Origin: Mycoplasmopsis arginini
GTDB lineage: Bacteria; Bacillota_I; Bacilli_A; Mycoplasmatales; Metamycoplasmataceae
NCBI RefSeq assembly: GCF_900660725.1
Contig: NZ_LR215044.1
Location: 558,001 to 622,000 of the forward strand
Direction: 5' to 3'
DNA: 64,000 nt
Shown here: piece by piece, positions 32,219 to 42,424 of the stretch
Position numbering within the stretch: position 1 is the first letter of the stretch
Layout: every line of letters starts with the position of its first letter
Translations under genes and position numbers: made by a program
The notes under the pieces: model-generated
The model's database searches: none
What the model was told of the DNA's origin: nothing
What the model saw: only the letters and a program-made list of their open reading frames with translations

Positions 32219-33067
32219 ATGAAAACAACTAAAAAATTATTATTAACATTAACAGGTTTTGCTTTACCAGTTATTTCAGCATCGTTAGTAGTTTCCTGTG
32301 GTTCAAAAGAAACTTTAAATGAATTTGCTAAGGATTTTGTTTTAGGTGCTGCGGGTCGTGATAACTATAATAAAGATACAAAAACACTTGATTTAAGTAA
32401 AACAAATCTAGAAATTATTCCTGCTGGTGCTTTTTCAGCACAAGCACTACATGGTCTATTCTTAAATACAAGTGAACAAGCTAATGTGGCTCCTGAATTT
32501 GCTTATGCTCCTGGTATTTTTAATGTAAAGGAAAACAAAATTAACATTGATAAAATTATTCTTCCCGGAACATTGAAAGTAATTGAAAAAGGTGCTTTTG
32601 AAGGTTTAGGTCTAAAAGAAATTGAATTTGATATTTCTTCAAGTAATTTAACTAAAATTGAAGAAGATGCGTTTAAAGATAATAAATTAAAAACAATTGT
32701 TTTACCTAGTTCAATAACTGAAATAAAAGAAAGAGCTTTTTATAACAACCAAATTACTTCAATAAACCTTGAAGTAGCAACAAACCTAAAGAGATTAAGT
32801 GGTGGTGTATTAGCTAAAAATCAATTAACAAATATTAATCTAGTAAATATTAATACTATCGATCAATCAGCTTTAGCATTAAATAAATTTACTTCATTAG
32901 AATTACACCAAGATTTATCTAGAGTATCAGAAAGACTATTTTGATTTGTTGGAGAAGTTGAGGTAGTTAATGTAGTTAATTTAACAGTTCAAAATGCTGA
33001 ATTAAAAACATTACTAAAAGAAGCCTTAACTAAAAACGAAAAGTTATATTATACAATTAATGATTAA
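32219..33067 (+). CDS. Lipoprotein with BspA-type leucine-rich repeats
   Basis: A 282-residue surface protein. Lipobox LVVSC has Cys at about 27. From residue 55 on there are short leucine-rich repeats of the BspA / Treponema type, with the periodic units VIEKGAFEGLGLKEIEF, KIEEDAFKDNKLKTIVL and EIKERAFYNNQITSINL. Such repeats form solenoids that often bind host or matrix proteins; the target here is unknown. One in-frame TGA (32942) is Trp. It is followed by a strong terminator and is a single-gene transcript. Confidence 0.85.
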
Positions 33068-33090
33068 CCAACTTATGTTGGTTTTTTATT
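33066..33090 (+). terminator. Terminator after the LRR lipoprotein gene
   Basis: AACCAAC, 4-nt loop, GTTGGTT, then TTTTATTTT. Confidence 0.88.
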
Positions 33091-33093
33091 TTG

Positions 33094-33128
33094 TAAAAAA
33101 AATAAGCACTGGTTATATGCTTATTTTT
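33094..33128 (-). terminator. Terminator after vapD
   Basis: On the minus strand AAAAATAAGCA and TGCTTATTTTT (33118-33128 with 33098-33108) form a stem followed by a T-run; the vapD stop lies in the arm. Confidence 0.82.
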
Positions 33129-33417
33129 CATCAATAATATACTCTGTGAAATTTGCTAAATCTTCCATTTTAAAAACGTGAAGTGATACTAAAGATTTTT
33201 TAAATCAAGGGATTGCTTTGATATGTTGAAGTGCTTTTGTAATTTGTAATAAATTATTAATTGAACGTGAAAAGTAAAAACTGTTTGATAATCAATGAAA
33301 TCCATAATGTCTTAAAATGTCTCTAACGTCTTCATAGGCTTGCTTGTAATTTGCTTCGCCTTTGCCGTACTCCCTTATTAAGATTTCTTTTTTTAGATAA
33401 AAAACTAAACCATACAT
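33121..33417 (-). CDS. vapD: VapD family endoribonuclease-like protein
   Basis: A 98-residue protein hidden in the standard code by two TGA Trp codons. It starts MYGLVFYLKKEILIREYG and contains NYKQAYEDVRDILRHYGFHW, SFYFS and HIKAIPWFKKSL, aligning with VapD (MYAIAFDL...NAYKDIKKFLEEHGFEW...PWF). VapD is a Cas2-like ferredoxin-fold protein, a ribonuclease in Helicobacter and Haemophilus. The start at 33417 has AAAGGAG six bases upstream. The extended -10 TATGGTATAAT is at 33457-33462. No VapX-like antitoxin gene is adjacent. The function here is unproven. Confidence 0.85.
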
Positions 33418-33456
33418 ATCATTCTCCTTTTATATAAAAATTAATTTGCTTTTTAT

Positions 33457-33462
33457 ATTATA
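33457..33462 (-). promoter_or_regulatory. Extended -10 box of vapD
   Basis: TATAAT preceded by TATGG on the minus strand, about 40 nt before the vapD start. Confidence 0.6.
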
Positions 33463-33530
33463 CCATAATTATATTTAAGGTCTTAAACCATAAAATAAGG
33501 CTTTCTTAAGGAATTAAACTAAATTGGTCG

Positions 33531-33553
33531 TTTTAAATTAAATTAATTTAAAA
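33531..33553. repeat. Perfect AT-only palindrome between vapD and the 50-residue gene
   Basis: TTTTAAATTAA, one central A, TTAATTTAAAA: 11-bp arms with no mismatch. It sits upstream of the 50-residue protein gene and about 70 bp from the vapD -10 box. It could be a protein-binding site or a chance AT structure. Confidence 0.4.
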
Positions 33554-33588
33554 TAATAAATATATACTACAAAAACCAAAGAATTTAT

Positions 33589-33741
33589 ATGGCTGAAAAA
33601 ACAACAAAAACAACAAAAACTAAAAAAGCTGGTATTGCTTTAAGAGAAAAAATTACCAAAGATTTTGAAAAAACAGGAACAATTAAAGCAAAAGATTTAA
33701 ACAAACTTGTTCAAGAATATAAAGATTCTAAGAAAAAGTAA
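33589..33741 (+). CDS. Small basic protein (50 residues), unknown function
   Basis: A short Lys/Thr-rich protein beginning MAEKTTKTTKTKKAGIALREK and ending EYKDSKKK, with a predicted helical middle (DLNKLVQEYK). It has the composition of a nucleic-acid-binding or ribosome-associated small protein, but I do not recognise the family. The upstream AAAGAA is a weak ribosome-binding site. It is followed by a hairpin terminator and is convergent with smc. It uses Lys codons like its neighbours and has no stop-codon problem, so I consider it a real gene. Confidence 0.6.
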   Translation: MAEKTTKTTKTKKAGIALREKITKDFEKTGTIKAKDLNKLVQEYKDSKKK

Positions 33742-33750
33742 ATATTAAAA

Positions 33751-33785
33751 AATTATTGAGGTTTTTGGCCCCAATATTTTTTTTA
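33751..33785. terminator. Bidirectional hairpin terminator
   Basis: TATTG-A-GG pairs with CC-C-CAATA (one mismatch), flanked by A- and T-runs. It lies between the 50-residue gene and the convergent smc stop at 33788. Confidence 0.65.
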
Positions 33786-33787
33786 TT

Positions 33788-36709
33788 TTAATCAATTAAT
33801 TTTTTAGCTTCGGTTAAGTTAACACTAAAGAATGTGGTCACACCACGTTTTTGCATTGTAGCACCGTAAAGTTTATCAACTCTTTCCATTGTTCCTTGAC
33901 GGTGGGTGATAACGATAAACTGAGTATTTTCTTTAAGGTTTTGTAAAAATTCAGCAAAACGAATAACATTTGCTTCATCTAAGGCTGCTTCTACTTCGTC
34001 TAAAATACATAATGGTAATGGTTTTGCCTTTAGTAAAGAGAATAATAATGAAATAGCTATTAAGGCTTTTTCACCACCTGAAAATAGTTTAAGGTTCTTA
34101 ATTGATTTTCCAGGAGGCTGAGCCATGACATCAATACCACTTTCCAATAAATTATCTGGCTCGGTATATCTTATTTCTGCCATACCACCACCAAACATTT
34201 TTGAAAAGACAAATTTAAATTCTTGGTTAGCTAAGGTTACGGTGTTGGTAATTCTTTCAATAATGATTTTATCCATTTCACTAATAACTTCTTCAATTGT
34301 TACTTTTGCATCGATAATATCTTTTTCTTGTTTTTTAACTTCATTATATCTATCTTCAGTTTCTTTTAATTGAGTAATTGAGTCAAGGTTAACATGACCT
34401 AACTCTTTAATATCACTCTTTAAATCATTTACTAGTTTTCTTGCAACATCAAAATTAATTTCAGGATTGTAAAGTTCTTTTGCTGTTTCAAAAAGCATAT
34501 TGTATTGTTCTGATAATCTTTGTTTTGCATAACTAATAGCTGCTTCTGCTGTTGCTTTTTCTGCTATTTGATTTGAATTTTCAGTAATTAAAATATTTAA
34601 CTCGTTATTTGCACTACTTTGTTTAGAATTAGCATCAGCAAATTCTTTTTTAGCAACTTGTAATAACTCATTTTGTGAAGTTCTATTTGTTAAAAGTTCA
34701 CTTCTTTCTAAAGCTAATTTTTGAATTTCATAAGCTATGTCAATTGTTTCTAATGAATCTAATTTTTCTTTTGAAATATTTTCGTATTGGATTCTTAATT
34801 CATCAAATTTGGTTAAATTTTCACCTAAAGATAATTCATGTTTTGTTAAGTCTAAACTTAAATTTGAAAATAGACTACCTAGTTTTTGAATTTCTTGATC
34901 TAATTCATTAACTATATTTTGCTTTTCAGAAATACTACTTAGTATTGCTGGCTTTATTGATTCCAGTTGTTTAATTTGTTCATCAAGACCAAATGTTGAA
35001 GTATGATCATTTTTTTGACCACCACTTAACACACCACCAACTCTAATTATGTCTCCTTCTAGGGTAACAACCATATATCTTTTTTCTAATAATAAAGATA
35101 ATCTGTTGGCATTTTCAATCGTGTCAGTAACTAAAATATTTCCTAATAAAAATCTTTTTAAAATATCAAACTCACGAGCTGTTGAAACCAATTCCGAAGC
35201 AACTCCTAAAAATCCTTTTTGAGTTTGAGCAACAACGATATGTTGCTCTAAAACATATTTAGGATTGATTGATGCAAGAGGAATAAATGTTGCTCTTCCA
35301 CCTCGATTGCTTTTTAAAAATTCAATGGCTTTAACTGCTGTATCTGAATTATCTACTACAATATGTTGTAACGCGTTTGAAAGAACTGTTTCAATTGCTA
35401 AACCATATTTTTCTTCAACACTAATAATTTCTGAAACTAAAGCTTTGTAACCTTTAAATAAACCAGCGTTTTCTACAATGTTTTTAGTTCCTTTTTGAAG
35501 GTTATTTTTACTGTATTTAATTTCTTCAATATAGTCTAATTTTGAGTTGATTTTTTGTAGTTTTTCTTTCTCTGAATCGAGATTTCTTTTGTGATCATTT
35601 TTTAAGGCTGATAAATCAGTCATTTTTTGATTGATTTCACTAATTTTTTCTTTTTGTTTTTTAATAAAATTTTTAGCTAAAATAATTTTGGTATTTAAAT
35701 TATTTAACTCTTCTTTTAAAGCTTCTTGTTTTTGTTCACTATTAGATTCCAAGGTCCCGTTTATCAACATTTCTCTTTGTTTAGATTCTCTTGCTGATCT
35801 AATTTCCAAGTCAGAAATTTCTTTTGTTATTTCATCAATACGTGTTGATAAAGTGTTTATTGTATTATCTAAATTAAACATTAAATCATTTTTTTGTTTA
35901 ACGATTTCAGAATACAATTTAATCTTAATTTCTAAATCTTCTTTCTTTTGTTTATAAATTAAAGAGTCAGAATTTAATACTTCTAATCTTTCAGAATGAG
36001 CCATAAAATCATGAACTAATAAAGAAACTTCTACTTCCTTTAGTTGTTCGCTCATTAATTTGTAAGCTTTTGCTTTTTCTGCTTGTTTTTGTAATGGTTT
36101 TATTTGCTTTTCTAATTCAGAAACCACAATAGCAATTTGTTCTAAGGCTTCCTGAGTTCTTTCTAATTTACGCATTGCTTCTTGTTTTTTTGAACGATAC
36201 ATTGATGTACCAGAAGCTTCTTCAAAAATTTCTCTACGTCTTTCAGGTGTTGCTTCAGCAATATCTGAAATAGTCCCTTGACCAATGATAGCTAGTGATG
36301 ATTTGGAAATACCACTTTGCATAGCAATTTCTTTAATATCTTTTTGTCTTGCTACTTCACCATTAATGTAATATTCATTTGAACCCTTACCACGATTTAA
36401 TACGCGTGAAATTGTAAAAAAATCATGAGGTATATTTGCTACTCGGTCACGATTATCAAATGTTAAAATAACTTCTGCTCTATTCATTTCCTTTTCCGTT
36501 TTAGAACCAGCAAAAATAACATCTTCCATGTTATCTCCACGTAATACTTTTGAACTAGTTTCTCCTAAAACTCAACGAATAGCATCATTTATGTTAGATT
36601 TTCCAGATCCATTAGGTCCGATAATAGCAACAACACCGCCATCAAACTTTAAAGTCACCTTATCAGCAAATGATTTAAAACCATGTGCTTCGACTTGAAT
36701 TAATTTCAT
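33788..36709 (-). CDS. smc: Chromosome segregation protein SMC
   Basis: A 973-residue condensin ATPase. The N-terminal ATP site is GPNGSGKSN at 31-39, followed by a long coiled coil, a hinge around residues 370-500 and a second coiled coil. The C-terminal half has the signature LFSGGEKALIAISLLF and Walker B PLPLCILDEVEAALDEANV. It compacts and segregates chromosomes with ScpA/ScpB. The start is ATG 36709 (AAAGGA upstream), not the later ATG that appears first after an in-frame TGA near 36570. The -10 box TATAAT is in the upstream region near 36755. It is a single-gene unit. Confidence 0.97.
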
Positions 36710-36896
36710 TATTGTCCTTTCTTTTTTAACCTTAAATAAAGTGTTATTAACATTATAATGATAAATTTAAAAAGTAAATTTAAAATTTTTATTTGTTTAT
36801 TTTTTTGAAACGAGTTTTAATTAACCTTTTTTAGTTTAAAATAAAATTTTAATTTTGGTAAAATTTAAAAATGAACTTATTTTAAGAGGTATTAAA

Positions 36897-37418
36897 ATGT
36901 CAAATAATAAAAAGTGAAAAAATAAGAAAATCAACATTAATAATTACCAAACTTTAGAAATTAGAAAAGAGAGAAAAACACTTTCTAATTCATGAAGAAT
37001 TGCTCTTACAGGTTTGTTTCTAATTGCCATTCCTTCTTTTGTATTATTTATTTTACTTGGTAGAGATGGCTGAGCATTTAGCAACACAAAAAATTTAGGA
37101 AGATGAGATACTTTATTACCAATAGCATTTTTAATCGTGATTTTACAAACAGCAGTAGTATCACTATTAGTATTTAAATTTAAAGTTTTTGGACCTAATT
37201 CATTCATTTTTTTAGTTCCTTTTGCAATTGCTATGGCTTCATTTTTAGTATCATCAGGTATTGAAGATTGACCATATAGAGTTATGCCAGCTGTTGGTCT
37301 TGCCTTTTTATCATTACCATTACTATTATTAGTTAAACACATCGACAAAAAGAAAAAAGAAAAACAAAGAAAACTCTTTGAAGAAGAAGAAAGAACAAAA
37401 AAATCGTTACTAGACTAG
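36897..37418 (+). CDS. Membrane protein of unknown function, hidden by TGA codons
   Basis: A 173-residue protein with a basic N-terminus (KKWKNKKINI), three to four transmembrane segments (about 38-60, 78-100, 105-125, 130-150) and a Lys/Glu-rich C-terminal tail (KKKKEKQRKLFEEEERTKKSLLD). It reads only in code 4, with TGA Trp at several places; an antisense frame on the other strand is a shadow. The ribosome-binding site AAGAGG precedes ATG 36897, and a TTGGTAAAAT promoter-like box lies about 30 nt upstream. No family is recognised. The next gene is glyA. Confidence 0.75.
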
Positions 37419-37488
37419 TTTAGTTTAGTTTTTTTATTTTATAAATTTTTATATATAACGTAAAAAAATGAGGAATAGGAGAGAGTAT

Positions 37489-38745
37489 ATGTATAAAAAA
37501 ATATCTTTAATTGACAAAGAAATAAGTGAAATAATTAATAATGAAGCAAAAAGACAAAGTGATCATATTGAATTAATCGCTTCAGAAAATTATGTATCAG
37601 AAGACGTAATTAATGCTGTTGGTTCATGTTTAACAAATAAATATGGCGAAGGATATCCTGGAAAAAGATATTATGGTGGTTGTGAATTTATTGACCAAGT
37701 CGAACTTTTGGCACAAGAAAGAGCAAAAAAACTTTTTAAAGTTAATTTTGCAAATGTTCAACCTTATTCTGGTTCAGTTGCTAATGCCGCAGTATATATG
37801 GCACTTTTAAAACCTGGCGATAGAGTTCTTGGGCTTTCATTAGATTCTGGCGGTCACTTAACACACGGTTATAAAATTTCTTTTAGTGGTATTTTTTATG
37901 AGTCATATTCTTATTCAGTTAATGAAGACGGAATTATTGACTTTGATGAATTATTAAAAATTGCTAAAAAAGTAAAACCTAAAATGTTAATTTGTGGCTA
38001 CTCTGCTTATTCACAAATTGTTCATTTCGATAAGTTTAAAGAAATTGCAGATGAAGTTGGGGCTTATTTATTTGCTGATATTTCACATATCTCAGGTTTA
38101 ATTATTGCCGGTTTACACCCTTCACCTGTTGGCTATGCTGATGTTATTATGACTACAACTCATAAGACATTAAGAGGTACAAGAGGGGCTATTATTTTAA
38201 CCAACAACGAAGAATTGGCTAAAAAAATAGATAAAGCTGTTTTTCCTGGTTGTCAAGGAGGGGCTTTATTCCACCAAATTGCCGGAAAGGCGGTTTCATT
38301 TTTTGAGGCATTACAACCTGAATTTATTGATTATCAAAAACAACTATTAATAAACTCGAAAGTTTTTTGCCAAACTTTTATTAACAAAGGTGCAAAAGTT
38401 ATATCAGGACTAACTGCAAATCATTTATTTATGATTGATGTTAAGACTACTTATGGTTTAACCGGAAAAGAGGCTTCAGCAATTTTACAAGAATGCAACA
38501 TTACTGTAAATAAAAACTCAATACCTAATGACACAGAAAGTCCATTAGTGTCAAGCGGAATTCGTCTTGGATCAGCAGCAATGACATCTCGTGGTTTTGG
38601 TGAAGATGAATTTATTATTTTGGCTAATTTAATTGATAAGTTATTAAGAGACCCTTATAATGATTCATTAAAAATGATTATTAAAAAAGAAGTTTCTAAA
38701 TTAACAAGTATGTTTCCAATTAAGAGAAATTACATAAAAAAATAA
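37489..38745 (+). CDS. glyA: Serine hydroxymethyltransferase
   Basis: A 418-residue PLP enzyme interconverting serine and glycine with tetrahydrofolate. Motifs include [30 protein letters not shown], the PLP lysine in [13 protein letters not shown] and VPNDTESP-like [19 protein letters not shown] use ATG 37489 because AGGAGAGAG lies just before it; an in-frame ATG at 37468 would put the ribosome-binding site inside the gene and add seven odd residues. The next gene, an Asp23-like protein, starts 11 nt after the stop. Confidence 0.97.
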   Translation: MYKKISLIDKEISEIINNEAKRQSDHIELIASENYVSEDVINAVGSCLTNKYGEGYPGKRYYGGCEFIDQVELLAQERAKKLFKVNFANVQPYSGSVANAAVYMALLKPGDRVLGLSLDSGGHLTHGYKISFSGIFYESYSYSVNEDGIIDFDELLKIAKKVKPKMLICGYSAYSQIVHFDKFKEIADEVGAYLFADISHISGLIIAGLHPSPVGYADVIMTTTHKTLRGTRGAIILTNNEELAKKIDKAVFPGCQGGALFHQIAGKAVSFFEALQPEFIDYQKQLLINSKVFCQTFINKGAKVISGLTANHLFMIDVKTTYGLTGKEASAILQECNITVNKNSIPNDTESPLVSSGIRLGSAAMTSRGFGEDEFIILANLIDKLLRDPYNDSLKMIIKKEVSKLTSMFPIKRNYIKK

Positions 38746-38756
38746 TTGGGGGTGTT

Positions 38757-39053
38757 ATGTCAATTGAAACATTAGAAACAAAAATTAAAAACTGAATTGA
38801 AACAATTGCTGGTGTTGTAGATTTTAAAGAACTAGATTCGAAAAATGGAATTAATTTTCCTAATTCAGGTCTTGTTGTTGAAAAAAGTGAAAAACATAAA
38901 AATGGTATTAATTTAACTATCGGTTTAATTATTATTGTTAACCTAAATGCAAAAATTATTGTCGAAGAAATATATCAAATCGTTAATTATCAATTAAAAA
39001 AAGAAAACTTAAAATTATCAAAACTATGTATTTATATTAAAGGAATTAAATAA
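38757..39053 (+). CDS. Asp23/Gls24 (YloU-like) family protein, short
   Basis: A protein of 98 residues beginning MSIETLETKIKNWIETIAGVVDF and containing LTIGLIIIVNLNAKIIVEEIYQIVNYQLKKE. It matches the compact Asp23/DUF322 (YloU) pattern, whose genes lie just before fakA/DAK2 genes in Firmicutes. The TGA at 38793 is Trp. The start has GGGGG upstream. The stop overlaps the next ATG (TAATG), which indicates coupling to the fakA-like gene. The function of the family is unclear, with possible links to the cell envelope. Confidence 0.75.
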
Positions 39054-40696
39054 TGAGAAAAGTAAATGGTAAACAATGGCTGGAGGCTATGCTATCCGGT
39101 GCTTATAATTTGAGTAACAAACAAAATCTTATTAATGCTTTAAACGTTTTCCCAGTGCCAGATGGAGATACAGGTTCAAATATGGCTTCTACCATTTTAT
39201 CCGCTGAGAAAGTAGAACTAAATAATGATTATAGTATTGCTAATGTTTCAAGCAAAATAGCACAAGGCTTATTATTTTCAGCTCGTGGAAATTCAGGAGT
39301 TATTTTAAGTCAAATTTTTAAGGGTTTTTCTGTTGCTTTTCAAAATAAGAATGAAATTAATTCTTATGATTTAGTTAAAGGTTTTGAAGAAGCTGCAAAA
39401 TTTGCATATAAAGCTGTTTTAAAACCAATTGAGGGAACAATATTAACGGTTATTAGGCAAACAGCCGAAGGTTTAAAAGAAAACATTTTAATTGATAGTA
39501 ATATTACTGAAGTTGCTAAAGTTGCTGTTGAATTAGCAAGAAAAAGTTGCGATAATACACCTAACTTATTGCCTGTTTTAAAAGAAGTTGAAGTAACTGA
39601 TTCAGGTGGAGAAGGTCTTTATGCAGTATTAGAAGGAATTCTTGCATATTTTGAGGGCCAACCTGTTACTTTATTAGACAAACAAACTGAAGTTAATAAA
39701 TTTATATCTGATACTGAAGTCTTTGATGGTGAATTTGGTTATTGCACAGAGTTTATTGTTGAATTAAAAAATAAAAAGAAATTTAATAAAGAAACTTTAA
39801 TTGCTAAGCTCGAAAGGCACGGTGGTTCAATGGTGGTTGTGCAAGACGAATCTTTCTTAAAAGTTCATATTCATGCTGTTAGACCTGGTGATGTTTTAAA
39901 TGTAGTAAATAATTTAGGTCAATTTATTAAAGTAAAAATTGAAAACATGACTCTTCAAGCAAATGACAGTAAGAAAAATAGCGATAATCACAAAAAAGAA
40001 GAAGAATGTTGTGACAATAATTCAGAATGCACACCAATGAAGAAATCAGCAATTATTTCATGTAACTCAGGTTCAGGAATTATTGAATTGTTAAAAGAAA
40101 ATGGTGTGGCTTATATCGTTGAAGGTGGCCAGACAAATAACCCTTCAATTAATGATATTGTATCTGCAATTAATTCCGTTAAGGCTGAAACAATATTTAT
40201 TTTTCCAAATAATAAAAATATTATTTTATCAGCCCAACAAGCTTCAACTATCGTTCAAGATAAAAAGATTATTGTGGTTCCTACCAAGTCACAAGCACAA
40301 ACATTAAGCGTTTTATATAACTACAGTGAAGAAAATTCTGTTGCGGATAACCAACAATTAATGAATGACGCTTTACTTAATATTCATTATGGTGAAGTTT
40401 CTCCTTCAATTAAGACAACTAAATTAAATGGAATTAAAGTTAAAGCTGGCGATTTTATGGCTATTCAAGAAGGTAAATTAAAAGATACAGATTCAACATT
40501 TAACGGAGCAGCAATCAAATTACTTCACAACCTTATTAATAGTGAAACTCAAATTGTTACTATTTTTTATGGCCAAGATGTAGCTGAGGCTGATGTTAAT
40601 GAGCTTCAAAACTATATTGAAATTAACTTTAATGTTTCCGTTGAAATTTACAATGGTGGACAAAACATTTACCCTTATCTAATTTCAGCTGAATAG
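39053..40696 (+). CDS. fakA: DAK2/FakA-like fatty acid kinase catalytic subunit
   Basis: A 547-residue protein: an N-terminal DAK2-type ATP-binding domain with NALNVFPVPDGDTGSNM and ARGNSGVILSQIFKGF, then TDSGGEGLYAVLEG and a C-terminal DegV/EDD-linked region. In Firmicutes FakA phosphorylates fatty acids bound to FakB (DegV family), feeding acyl phosphate to PlsY; the same function is likely here. The start ATG 39053 is translationally coupled to the Asp23-like gene. plsX follows 12 nt after the stop, which supports a role in lipid synthesis. The middle of the protein has a Cys-rich patch (ECCDNNSEC). Confidence 0.9.
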   Translation: MRKVNGKQWLEAMLSGAYNLSNKQNLINALNVFPVPDGDTGSNMASTILSAEKVELNNDYSIANVSSKIAQGLLFSARGNSGVILSQIFKGFSVAFQNKNEINSYDLVKGFEEAAKFAYKAVLKPIEGTILTVIRQTAEGLKENILIDSNITEVAKVAVELARKSCDNTPNLLPVLKEVEVTDSGGEGLYAVLEGILAYFEGQPVTLLDKQTEVNKFISDTEVFDGEFGYCTEFIVELKNKKKFNKETLIAKLERHGGSMVVVQDESFLKVHIHAVRPGDVLNVVNNLGQFIKVKIENMTLQANDSKKNSDNHKKEEECCDNNSECTPMKKSAIISCNSGSGIIELLKENGVAYIVEGGQTNNPSINDIVSAINSVKAETIFIFPNNKNIILSAQQASTIVQDKKIIVVPTKSQAQTLSVLYNYSEENSVADNQQLMNDALLNIHYGEVSPSIKTTKLNGIKVKAGDFMAIQEGKLKDTDSTFNGAAIKLLHNLINSETQIVTIFYGQDVAEADVNELQNYIEINFNVSVEIYNGGQNIYPYLISAE

Positions 40697-40708
40697 GAGA
40701 GTTATTAA

Positions 40709-41731
40709 ATGAAAAAAATTGTATTTGATGTCTTAAATAATGACAACGGTGCCAAACTAGCAATTTTAGGTGCTCTTGCTTTTAAATCAAAAAATAAAGA
40801 TTATGAAATAGCATTAGTCGGAAATAAAGATTTAATCGAAAACGAATTAAATAACAATTCATTTAATTTAACCAAGAACGATTTTGTAATAGTAGATTCA
40901 AGAGAGTTAGCCCACATTGAAAACTCTCCTCGAGAAGTGTTAAAAAAACCTTCTTCTATGTTAGATGCTTTTAATTTTTTAAATAATGAAAATTATGACG
41001 CAATTTTAAGCAGTGGGGATAGTGGTTCTTTAATATCTTTAGCCACATTCAAAGTTAAACGATTACCTAATGTTTCACGTTCAGCATTTATGCCGATGTT
41101 ACCAACTTTATTAGATAATCACCACGCCTTACTATTAGATGCTGGTGCTAATATTGACACTCCATTTGAATATCTAAACAACTGATCAATAGTTGCAAGC
41201 CAATATTACAAATTAATTTTTAATAAAGAAAATCCTTCTGTTGGTTTATTGAACGTTGGAGTAGAAGAATATAAGGGGAGTTCTAATATTAGAGAAGCAT
41301 TTAATTTACTAAAAGAAAATAAATTTATTAATTTTTATGGCTTTATTGAGCCAAAGGACGCTATAGGTGGTAAGGTAGATATTATTTTAGCTGAAGGTCA
41401 AAGCGGAAATATTTTCTTAAAAACTTTAGAATCATCATTTTTAGGTTTTGGTAAATTATTAAAAAACATTGTTCATAAAAACCTCAAAACTAAAATTGGT
41501 GGTTTATTACTAAGGAAAGAATTAAAGAAATTTAAAGATAAATTTGATTATCGAAACGTTGGTGGGGCTTACATTATTGGTTTAGAAAAAATAGTTGTAA
41601 AAGCCCATGGGGGCTCAGATGAAATAGCCTTTGAAAATGCTTTAAATCAAATTAAATTTTTATTAGAAAAAGAAAACTTTATTGAGAACATATCTAAAAA
41701 CTTGGAGGCCTTAAATAATGAAATTAAATAA
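40709..41731 (+). CDS. plsX: Phosphate acyltransferase PlsX
   Basis: A 340-residue enzyme that exchanges acyl-ACP and acyl phosphate, the first step toward phosphatidic acid by the PlsX/PlsY route. Features include the N-terminal VFDVLNNDNGAKLA (family DxMGGD), SSGDSGSLISLATFKV and LDAGANIDTPFEYL. It is shorter and more diverged than Bacillus PlsX but keeps the order of conserved segments. The start ATG 40709 has AGGAGAG upstream. It overlaps the rnc start by 14 nt. One in-frame TGA (41183) is Trp. Confidence 0.88.
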
Positions 41732-42423
41732 AAAAGATCTATTATTTTGAAATCAATTATCAAACTTTTTAAGTCAGTTTTTTGATTTAATTAAATTACA
41801 GGATGAAGATAAATTTGTTTTTGTAACAGCATTTACACATAAATCTTTTTCTAATGAAAACAATAACTGTCCTCATAATGATTATTTAGAATTTATTGGT
41901 GATGGAGTTTTACAATTTATAGTTACCGATTGAATATTAGATAATCATCCTCAATGGGGGGCGAGGATCAGCTAGTAAATTAAGAAGCAGTGTTGTTGAT
42001 AAAAAGAATTTAGCTAACATTGCTAAAAAAATTAGACTTTTTGAACATTTACGTTATTCAAAAACTGCATTTAATAATGGAATTAATGAAAAAACAATTT
42101 CGAATTTATACGAAGCTTTTTTAGGGGCTGTTTACTTAAGTTTTGGAATAGATGGCGCTTTTGAGTTTGCTAACAAAACTTTATTAGCATCATTTAAAAC
42201 ACAAAGCCAAAACTCACATTCACATCCTAAAAATGTTTTGCAAGAATACTTTCAACAATCAAGCAATAGTAAATTAGATTATATTACCGAACAGCTACCA
42301 AACAATAATTTTGGTTCTGCTGTGTTATTTGAAGGAAAAAAGTATGGGGAAGGAATAGGAAAATCAAAGAAGGAAGCCGAAACTAATGCAGCTATCGATG
42401 CTTTATCAAGGCTACAAAAATAA
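41718..42423 (+). pseudogene. rnc: Ribonuclease III, frame-disrupted in a G6 run
   Basis: The first frame (41718-41975) holds the RNase III start and the signature HNDYLEFIGDGVLQF, then reaches TAG at 41973-41975. From about 41962 the +1 frame gives a normal continuation to 42423: SASKLRSSVVDKKNLA, NLYEAFLGAVYLSFG (second catalytic helix) and a C-terminal dsRNA-binding domain ending GKSKKEAETNAAIDALSRL. Removing one G from the GGGGGG at 41956-41961 gives a continuous protein of about 234 residues, the normal size. So this is either a true frameshift, a slippage-prone site or an assembly error. The SD is GGAGG at 41704-41708, and the gene overlaps plsX by 14 nt. Confidence 0.85.
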
Positions 42424-42424
42424 T

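Noticed and set aside
36944-37348. Long antisense open frame on the minus strand
   Set aside because: It lies opposite the membrane protein at 36897-37418, has no Shine-Dalgarno and shows no recognisable motif; it arises because TGA on the real strand is read as Trp.
41718-41975. Short 85-residue RNase III variant as an intended product
   Set aside because: It lacks the second catalytic helix and dsRNA-binding domain, which continue in the other frame; a frame disruption is the simpler explanation.
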